The notes beneath the pieces were generated by a model, which was not told where the DNA came from, ran no database searches, and saw only the letters and a program-made list of their open reading frames with translations. Shown in pieces: positions 58,279-64,000 of a stretch of DNA of 64,000 nucleotides. The stretch is from the NCBI GenBank assembly GCA_016720805.1, contig JADKJZ010000001.1, positions 434,001 to 498,000 of the forward strand, given 5' to 3'. Source of the stretch: Gemmatimonadota bacterium (GTDB lineage Bacteria; Gemmatimonadota; Gemmatimonadetes; Gemmatimonadales; GWC2-71-9). The translations under genes were made by a program, and so were the position numbers. The first letter of the stretch is position 1. Each line of letters begins with the position of its first letter.

Positions 58279-60125
58279 TGGCACGGATCCCGGATGAGCT
58301 GATCGAGCAGGTGCGCGACAGCGCCGACTTGCTCGAGATCGTGCAGGAGTCGATTCAGCTCAAGCGGAACGGCAGTGACTGGCGCGGCCCCTGTCCGTTC
58401 CACGGCGGGACCAATCGCAACTTCGCCGTGATCCCGAAGAAGAATCTCTACTACTGCTTCGTCTGCCACGAGGCCGGCGACGTCTTCACCTGGTACCAGA
58501 AGCGCTTCGGCCTCGACTATCCCTCGGCGGTGCGCGAGGTCGCGCGCCGTGTGGGCGTCGTGATTCCCGAGGCCACGGAGCGGATCGGGCCCGACCCGCG
58601 CGAGCCGTTGTACCAGGCGTGCGAGGTGGCGCAGGGATGGTTCGCCACGCAGCTGCGCGAGTCGACCGAAGCGGAGCCGGCGCGGCGCTATCTGCTGGAT
58701 CGACAGTTCGCGCTCGACGCCGCCGCGGAACTCGGCCTCGGCTATGCGCCGCGCGGCGCCGAGTTCGTCGCCGCGATGAAGCAGCTTGGACTCGGCGACG
58801 AGGCGATGCTCGAGGCCGCGCTGGTGGTTCGGCGCGACGACGGCACCCTCGCGCCGCGCTTCCGTGGTCGGTTGCTCTTTCCGATTCACGACCTGCGCGG
58901 ACGGGTCGTCGGCTTCGGGGGGCGCATCCTGGGCAGGGGAGAGCCGAAGTATCTCAACTCGCCCGAGACGCCGATCTTCCACAAGGGCGAGCAGCTCTAT
59001 CACATGCACCTCGCCAAGCACGCAATCCGGAAGAGCGGTTTCGCGATCCTGGTGGAAGGGTACTTCGACACCCAGCGCCTGGCGCTCGCCGGGATCGACC
59101 ATGTCGTCGCGCCGCTCGGCACCGCCTTCACGGAGGCCCAGGCCACGCTGCTCAAGCGCTTCACGGGCGAGGTCGTGATCCTCTACGACAGCGATGCCGC
59201 CGGACTCAAGTCGACCTTCCGGGCCGGCGACGTGCTGCTGGCGCATGGGGTCCGCGTGCGCGTGGCGACGATGCCACCGGGGGACGATCCTGACACCGTG
59301 GTGCAGCATGGGGGAGCCGGCGCATTGACGCCGATACTTGACGATGCGGTTGATCTGCTCGAGCGAAAGCTGCAACTCCTGGAGCGGAAAGGGTGGTTCG
59401 CCGATGTGCGCAAGTCGCGGGAGGCGCTCGACAAACTGCTCTCGACGCTGCGGGCCGCGAGCGACCCGGTGACCCGGGAGCTCTATATCTCGCGGGTCGC
59501 GGAGCGGCTCGGGATTCCGCGTGAGGTGGTGGCGACGGAAGCCGCGGCGAAACCGCGCGCCGCGATGCTCCCACCGCGCCAGGCGAGTGTGCCTGAGCAG
59601 GAGGGGCCACCCGAATGGCACCGCGAGGCGGCGGGGCGGGGGGAGCGAGTCGCGCCACGGCGGGCGGCGGTTCGGACTCCCGGGGCGGAGATCGAGCGGA
59701 AGTTGCTCCGCTTGCTGCTGACCTCGCCGACTTGGCTGGCCCGGGCGAGCGGGGAATTGGCCCCGGACCGCTTCACGGTCCCGACCTTCGGCCGCATCTA
59801 CGGGGCGCTGGTGGCCCTGCCGGATGGGGCACCGGTCGGCGATGCCCTATTGGGGCTGGATCCGCGGGCCCAGGAGGCCTGGCAGGCCCTGATGGAGTCG
59901 CCCCCGCCGGGCGAGGGGTACCATGTCGATCAGGAGTACGCCGGGGCCCTGGAGGCCCTGGAGGAGATCCACCAGTTCCCCGAAATCGCGGCCGAACCCG
60001 ACTCGCAGGAGCGCAGCCGCCGGTGGCGCGCGCTCAGCAAAGAGGGACAGGCACGATTCCGGATGTATCTTGCCACTGCGCCGCGCCCGCGCGCGAGCCG
60101 CGACGATCCGCCAACAGAGGAATGA
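58278..60125 (+). CDS. dnaG: DNA primase DnaG
   Basis: 615 aa. CHC2 zinc ligands C39, H42, C60, C63 (GPCPFHGG and YYCFVCHEAGD), core with RFRGRLLFPIHDLRGRVVGFGGR and KYLNSPETPIFHKGEQLY, TOPRIM motifs ILVEGYFDTQRLALAG and LYDSDAAGLK, and a C-terminal helicase-binding region (about 455-600). Makes RNA primers at the fork. rpoD, often next, is not present; cdsZ follows after 6 nt. Confidence 0.95.
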   Translation: MARIPDELIEQVRDSADLLEIVQESIQLKRNGSDWRGPCPFHGGTNRNFAVIPKKNLYYCFVCHEAGDVFTWYQKRFGLDYPSAVREVARRVGVVIPEATERIGPDPREPLYQACEVAQGWFATQLRESTEAEPARRYLLDRQFALDAAAELGLGYAPRGAEFVAAMKQLGLGDEAMLEAALVVRRDDGTLAPRFRGRLLFPIHDLRGRVVGFGGRILGRGEPKYLNSPETPIFHKGEQLYHMHLAKHAIRKSGFAILVEGYFDTQRLALAGIDHVVAPLGTAFTEAQATLLKRFTGEVVILYDSDAAGLKSTFRAGDVLLAHGVRVRVATMPPGDDPDTVVQHGGAGALTPILDDAVDLLERKLQLLERKGWFADVRKSREALDKLLSTLRAASDPVTRELYISRVAERLGIPREVVATEAAAKPRAAMLPPRQASVPEQEGPPEWHREAAGRGERVAPRRAAVRTPGAEIERKLLRLLLTSPTWLARASGELAPDRFTVPTFGRIYGALVALPDGAPVGDALLGLDPRAQEAWQALMESPPPGEGYHVDQEYAGALEALEEIHQFPEIAAEPDSQERSRRWRALSKEGQARFRMYLATAPRPRASRDDPPTEE

Positions 60126-60131
60126 TTCCTG

Positions 60132-60848
60132 ATGCATCCTGACTTGCCGAAGCTGCTCGATGTCCAAGCGAAGGATCGCCGTCTCGCCGAACTGGCCGAG
60201 CGCCTGGAGGCCCTGGAGAGCGAGCGCGCCCTCCTCGATGTCGCCGTCGACCGGATCAAGAACGAGATTCACTCGGCGACGCGCACCGCCACCGACTTCG
60301 CGCGGCGCCGCGATGAGACGGCGGCGAAGCTCGACACGCAGAAGAGCAATCAGGAGAAGCGTCGCGTCCGCCTCGAGCAGGAGCGGAACCCGCGCCTCGC
60401 TGCGCAGCTGATGGCCGATGTCGAACTCGCCCGCAGCATTTTGGCGCAGGAAGAGAGCGAGTGGATGCGCCTGGCCGACGATGCAACGACCCGCGGCAAC
60501 GCGGTGACGGAAATCGAGGCGCGACTCGCCGCGCTGCACGCCGAGCAGTCGGAGGCGCGCGCCTCCTTTGCCGAGCGGCTCGCCGGACTGCAGGCCGAAC
60601 TCGATGCGGCCAAGGCCGAGCGCGAGTTGTCGGCCTCTGCCCTCGACCGCACGCTCCGGGTCCGCTACGATCGCCTGCGCAGCTCGCGGAAGACGGAGAT
60701 CCTCGTCCCCTCGACCAAGTCGATCTGCACCGCCTGCTACACGGCGATCCCGTCTTCGCGCATCGGGCGGCTCGAGGCGGAAGGGTTGTTGCTGGAAGGG
60801 TGCGAGATGTGCGGGGCGATCATCTACCTGCAGGAATCCGTCGTCTGA
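60132..60848 (+). CDS. cdsZ: CdsZ-type coiled-coil zinc-ribbon protein
   Basis: 238 aa. A long antiparallel coiled coil (about residues 10-180) and a C4 zinc ribbon: CTACYTAIPSSRIGRLEAEGLLLEGCEMCG. This is the DUF164/zf-RING_7 family now called CdsZ. Precise role is unclear. It sits between dnaG and recJ; the stop forms CTGA with a possible recJ start. Confidence 0.85.
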   Translation: MHPDLPKLLDVQAKDRRLAELAERLEALESERALLDVAVDRIKNEIHSATRTATDFARRRDETAAKLDTQKSNQEKRRVRLEQERNPRLAAQLMADVELARSILAQEESEWMRLADDATTRGNAVTEIEARLAALHAEQSEARASFAERLAGLQAELDAAKAERELSASALDRTLRVRYDRLRSSRKTEILVPSTKSICTACYTAIPSSRIGRLEAEGLLLEGCEMCGAIIYLQESVV

Positions 60849-62557
60849 CGACCGCGCCCCGCTGGCGCGTCGCGCCGGCCCCGGATCCCGAGGCCGCCGC
60901 GTCGCTGGCGGCGGCGCTTTCTCTCCCGCTCCCGCTCGCCAAGTTGCTGGTGCAGCGGGGGTTTGCCGAGGAGGCGCGGGCCCGCGCCTTCCTGCGCCCC
61001 ACCCTCGATGCCCTGGCTGACCCGTACGCGCTGGCCGGCATGGCCGACGCCGTCGCGATCATCGCGCGTGCAGTTGCGGCCAGGACGCCGATCCTTGTGC
61101 ATGGCGACTACGACGTCGATGGGCAATGCGCCACCGCGCTGCTCACGCGGGCACTTCGTCAGGCAGGCGCGATGGTCTTTCCCTTCGTGCCGCACCGCAC
61201 CACCGATGGTTACGACTTTGGTGCGGCCGGGCTCGCCGAGGCGGCACGCGTCGGGGCGGGGCTGATCCTCACCTGCGACTGCGGCACCAATGCAATTGAT
61301 GCGGTGGCCGCGGCCAAGGCCGCTGGCCGGCAGGTGATCATCACCGACCACCACTTGCCCGGGCCGATGCTGCCCGATGCCGATGCCATCGTCAATCCGC
61401 AGCGTGTCGATGATCGCGCCGGGCTCGGGATGATGTGCGGCACCGGGATCGCCTTCAAGCTGGTGCAGGCACTGGTCGAACCGTTGGGGCTGCCCGCCTC
61501 GTTCCCGATGCACCTGCTGGACTACGTCGCGATCGCCACGGTAGCCGATGTCGTGCCACTCATCGGCGAGAATCGCATCCTCGTCAAGCACGGCCTCCGG
61601 CTGCTGCAGGACTCGCGCTGGCCCGGCCTGCAGGCGTTGCTGGCGCAGTGTGATCTGGCGGGGAAGCCGGTCCGGGCCGGCCAAGTCGGCTTCACGCTGG
61701 CGCCGCGTCTCAACGCCGTGGGACGGATCGCCGATGCGAAGGATGGCGTGCGGCTGTTGCTCGCCGATGACGAACGCGAGGCGGCCACGCTGGCGGCCCA
61801 GCTCGAGCGGCTCAATCGCGAACGCCAGGCGCTCGACCAGCAGATTCAGGACGACGCGATGGCGCTGGTCGAACGGGACTATGCCGATTCCGTCGAGCAC
61901 CCCGCGATCGTGCTCGCGGGCGAGGGGTGGCACCCCGGTGTCATCGGCATCGTGGCCTCGCGAGTGGTCGAGCGCTACGGTCGGCCGACCTTCCTGATCG
62001 GACTCGATGGTGGCGTGGGGAAGGGGAGCGGCCGCAGCATCGAAGGCTTCGATCTGCACGCGGCGCTGACGGCGTGCGGCGACCTGCTCACGCGCTACGG
62101 TGGGCACCGGATGGCGGCTGGCCTGACCATCGCCGGCAATCAGGTCGATGCGTTCCGGGAGCGCTTCGTCGGCGTGGCGCGCGCGCAGTTGACGCCCGAC
62201 GACCTGGGTCCCTCGCAGCGTGTCGACCTGGAGCTGCCCCTGGCCGACGTCACCGATGAGCTTGAGCGGATGGGCCGTCATCTCGAGCCCTGCGGCATGG
62301 GGAATGCCGCGCCGGTGCTCGGCGCGCGTCACGTCCGCCTGCAGGGGACCCGCACCGTGGGTGAGAAGCACCTGAAGGCGAGCCTCGCCGCGGAGGGCCG
62401 CGTCGTCGACGCGATCGCCTTTGGCTGGGCCGATCGGGCGGCGGGACTCGCCGACGGGTTCGTGGACGTCGCCTTCCGTCTGGAACGCAACGAATTCCGG
62501 GGCGTCTCCGCGCTGCAGGCGCGGGTCCTCTCGCTCGCGCCGGCTCGCGGCGCGTGA
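60845..62557 (+). CDS. recJ: RecJ single-strand DNA exonuclease
   Basis: About 570 aa. DHH motifs: ILVHGDYDVDGQCATALL, LTCDCGTNA, IITDHHLPG, VADVVPLIGENR; DHHA1 motif YGGHRMAAGLTI; C-terminal OB part. Degrades 5' ended ssDNA in recombination and repair. Start uncertain: the conserved N-terminus (LTTAPRWRVAP) begins at CTG 60845, which overlaps the cdsZ stop as CTGA with AGGA 9 nt upstream. GTG at 60809 (GGAAGG upstream) is the standard-codon alternative with a 40-nt overlap. Confidence 0.92.
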   Translation: MTTAPRWRVAPAPDPEAAASLAAALSLPLPLAKLLVQRGFAEEARARAFLRPTLDALADPYALAGMADAVAIIARAVAARTPILVHGDYDVDGQCATALLTRALRQAGAMVFPFVPHRTTDGYDFGAAGLAEAARVGAGLILTCDCGTNAIDAVAAAKAAGRQVIITDHHLPGPMLPDADAIVNPQRVDDRAGLGMMCGTGIAFKLVQALVEPLGLPASFPMHLLDYVAIATVADVVPLIGENRILVKHGLRLLQDSRWPGLQALLAQCDLAGKPVRAGQVGFTLAPRLNAVGRIADAKDGVRLLLADDEREAATLAAQLERLNRERQALDQQIQDDAMALVERDYADSVEHPAIVLAGEGWHPGVIGIVASRVVERYGRPTFLIGLDGGVGKGSGRSIEGFDLHAALTACGDLLTRYGGHRMAAGLTIAGNQVDAFRERFVGVARAQLTPDDLGPSQRVDLELPLADVTDELERMGRHLEPCGMGNAAPVLGARHVRLQGTRTVGEKHLKASLAAEGRVVDAIAFGWADRAAGLADGFVDVAFRLERNEFRGVSALQARVLSLAPARGA

Positions 62558-63072
62558 CACGGATCGTGAGTGGTCGCTGGGGCGGACGCCGACTCCAGGT
62601 GCCGAAGGACGACCGCGTACGTCCGACCGCCGAACGGGTGCGCGAGGCCTGGCTGGCGATCCTCGGGCCGGAGCTTGCCGACGCCAGCGTCCTCGATCTC
62701 TTTGCGGGGAGCGGCGCACTCGGGCTCGAGGCGCTGTCGCGCGGGGCGCGGCACGCCACCTTCGTCGAGCTGAATGCCCCCTCGCTCGCCGCGATCAAGG
62801 CCAACATCGCCGCGCTCGGGGCGGAGGCGGTCACCACCATTCGTCGCGGGGATGCCATGCGCATCGCCAGCGCGCTCGAGCCCGGTGCCTTCGACCTGGC
62901 GCTGGCGGATCCGCCCTTCTCGGTGGACTACGCCGTCCGGCTCGCCGACCTCTGGCGCGAACGCCCCTTTGCACAGATTCTTGCTGTCGAACATCCACCG
63001 ACGGTCACCCTCCCTGGTGCCGACACGCGCCGCTGGGGCGATATCGCCGTCTCCTTCTTTCGGGCCCCATGA
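62554..63072 (+). CDS. rsmD: RsmD, 16S rRNA m2G966 methyltransferase
   Basis: 172 aa. RIVSGRWGGRRLQVP, RPTAERVREAWLAIL, SAM loop LDLFAGSGALGLEALSRGA and catalytic ADPPF. Methylates G966 in the 30S P site. GTG start overlaps the recJ stop (GTGA); followed by coaD, its usual partner. Confidence 0.93.
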   Translation: MTRIVSGRWGGRRLQVPKDDRVRPTAERVREAWLAILGPELADASVLDLFAGSGALGLEALSRGARHATFVELNAPSLAAIKANIAALGAEAVTTIRRGDAMRIASALEPGAFDLALADPPFSVDYAVRLADLWRERPFAQILAVEHPPTVTLPGADTRRWGDIAVSFFRAP

Positions 63073-63551
63073 CTCGCATCGCGATCTACCCTGGCTCGTT
63101 CGATCCGCCGACCCGCGGGCACGAGGATCTCATCCGCCGGGCGCTGACGATGGTCGATCGGCTCATCGTCGCCGTCGCCATCAACCCCGCGAAGGAGCCG
63201 CTCTTCACGGTGGAGGAGCGACTCGCCATGCTCGAGGAGGTGACCGACCGCGATCCGCGGATCGAGTACGCCTCCTTCTCGGGGCTGCTGGCCGACTTTG
63301 CCCGAAAGCGGAACGCCACGATTGTCGTGCGCGGCCTGCGCGCCGTCAGCGACTTCGAATATGAATTCCAGATGGCGATGATGAATCGCAAGCTGCACGG
63401 CTCGCTCGAGACGGTCTTTCTCGTCCCGGCGGTCGACCTGACCTATCTGTCGTCATCGCTGGTGCGCACCGCCGCCCGCTTCGGCGGCAACCTCGATGGG
63501 CTGATCCATCCGGCGGTGGCGAAGGCGCTCGCCAAGCGGTTCGGGCGGTGA
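63069..63551 (+). CDS. coaD: Phosphopantetheine adenylyltransferase
   Basis: 160 aa. YPGSFDPPTRGHEDLIRRAL with the T/HxGH motif, VVRGLRAVSDFEYEFQMAMMNRKL and YLSSSLVRTAARFGG. Adenylates 4'-phosphopantetheine in coenzyme A synthesis. ATG overlaps rsmD; its stop overlaps the pta GTG. Confidence 0.95.
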   Translation: MTRIAIYPGSFDPPTRGHEDLIRRALTMVDRLIVAVAINPAKEPLFTVEERLAMLEEVTDRDPRIEYASFSGLLADFARKRNATIVVRGLRAVSDFEYEFQMAMMNRKLHGSLETVFLVPAVDLTYLSSSLVRTAARFGGNLDGLIHPAVAKALAKRFGR

Positions 63552-64000
63552 GCTTTCGTGAGTCACTGCGCGCGCGGGCCGCTGGTGCCGGCGCGACGCT
63601 CGTCTTTCCCGAGGGCGATGACCCGCGCGTGCGAGAGGCCGCGGCAACGCTCGCCAGACTCGGCATCGCCGACTCGATCCTCCTGGGCGCGGGCCAGATC
63701 GACCCCGAACGGGATGAACGGCTCCCCGAGGTCGCCAATTGGCTGCGGCATCGTCGGCCCGCCTCGGTGCGCGACGGCGTACACGCCCTCGACCTGGCGG
63801 CGGACCCACTGCGCTTCGGCGCCGGATTGGTTGGTCTCGGGTTGGCGGACGGCTGCATCGCGGGGTCCGTCGCCCCGACGGCCGACGTCCTCCGCGCCGC
63901 CCTCTGGGCGATCGGGCTTGCCGACGGCATCACCGCGGTCACCTCGGCGATGTACCTCGGACTTCCGGACGATCGGGTACTCACCTACACCGACATTGCG
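63548..64000 (+). CDS. pta: Phosphate acetyltransferase (5' part)
   Basis: 151 codons to the window edge, still open. GTG 63548 starts MSFRESLRARAAGAGATLVFPEGDDPRVREAA, then LADGCIAGSVAPTADVLRAALWAIG, the N-terminal half of PTA_PTB enzymes. Makes acetyl phosphate from acetyl-CoA. Phosphate butyryltransferase is not excluded without the rest. Confidence 0.85.
   Translation, partial: MSFRESLRARAAGAGATLVFPEGDDPRVREAAATLARLGIADSILLGAGQIDPERDERLPEVANWLRHRRPASVRDGVHALDLAADPLRFGAGLVGLGLADGCIAGSVAPTADVLRAALWAIGLADGITAVTSAMYLGLPDDRVLTYTDIA

Noticed and set aside
1..64000. Mobile elements, prophage, toxin-antitoxin or defence islands
   Set aside because: No transposase, integrase, restriction, Cas or toxin pattern was seen; all regions are housekeeping operons with uniform composition.

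Overview
The window is dense, G+C-rich chromosomal DNA (roughly two thirds G+C by eye). It encodes a diderm bacterium: Tol-Pal system, Pal-type lipoproteins, an LptD-type outer-membrane barrel, heptose genes for LPS and Tat translocase genes. Gene orders such as aroQ-peptidase-efp-accB-accC, hrcA-dnaJ-prmA-rsmE and rpsU-yqeY-mutS2-dnaG, together with DUF4321 and the style of the envelope genes, fit Gemmatimonadota best. That placement is inference, since no rRNA gene is present. There is no prophage, insertion sequence, CRISPR array or obvious island. Almost all DNA is coding, on the + strand, in long runs where stop and start codons overlap (ATGA, GTGA, TGATG).

Layout: 1-1335 tsaE(partial)-tsaB-rimI. 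1421-2920 ssb and an exported protein of unknown function. 3010-8483 sugar epimerase followed by tolQ-tolR-tolA/tonB-like-tolB-pal-cpoB. 8510-12109 one reading frame joining TatC to an LptD-like protein. 12275-15753 TPR protein, polyprenyl diphosphate synthase, DUF4321 and tatA. 15839-17677 ppiD on the - strand. 17829-26819 TPR protein-aroQ-Xaa-Pro peptidase-efp-accB-pilT-accC-comB-ftsK. 26975-29245 yraN, recA-recX. 29274-38126 alaS (disrupted in this sequence), PHP phosphatase, gmhA, SDR, cca, rarA, hflX. 38146-41336 epimerase and two glycosyltransferases. 41525-41721 two tRNAs. 41950-42957 hldA (-). 43005-46867 asparaginase, CMD protein, obgE, dprA. 46904-51724 hemW, hrcA, dnaJ, prmA, rsmE. 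51718-54192 YncE/phosphatase lipoprotein (-). 54294-58278 lipoprotein, HIT protein, rpsU, yqeY, mutS2/Smr. 58278-64000 dnaG, cdsZ, recJ, rsmD, coaD, pta(partial). No stretch over 300 bases lacks a gene.

Functional themes are envelope assembly (Tol-Pal, Tat, LptD, PpiD, heptose and sugar-nucleotide genes), tRNA and translation (TsaB/E, RimI, EF-P, AlaRS, CCA enzyme, ObgE, HflX, PrmA, RsmD/E, S21), genome maintenance (SSB, RecA/X, RarA, DprA, MutS2, RecJ, DnaG, FtsK) and central metabolism (AccB/C, AroQ, CoaD, Pta).

The most unusual observations are: (1) the uninterrupted TatC-LptD reading frame with a signal-peptide-like junction; (2) a family of intergenic hairpins built from 7-base units, one of which supplies the hldA stop codon; (3) a recurring -10-like hexamer exactly 6-7 nt upstream of several start codons without a Shine-Dalgarno, suggesting leaderless mRNAs; (4) probable CTG initiation for tsaB and perhaps recJ; (5) frame breaks in alaS, a glycosyltransferase and mutS2, the alaS ones clustered and largely homopolymer-associated, which look more like sequence error than real gene decay.
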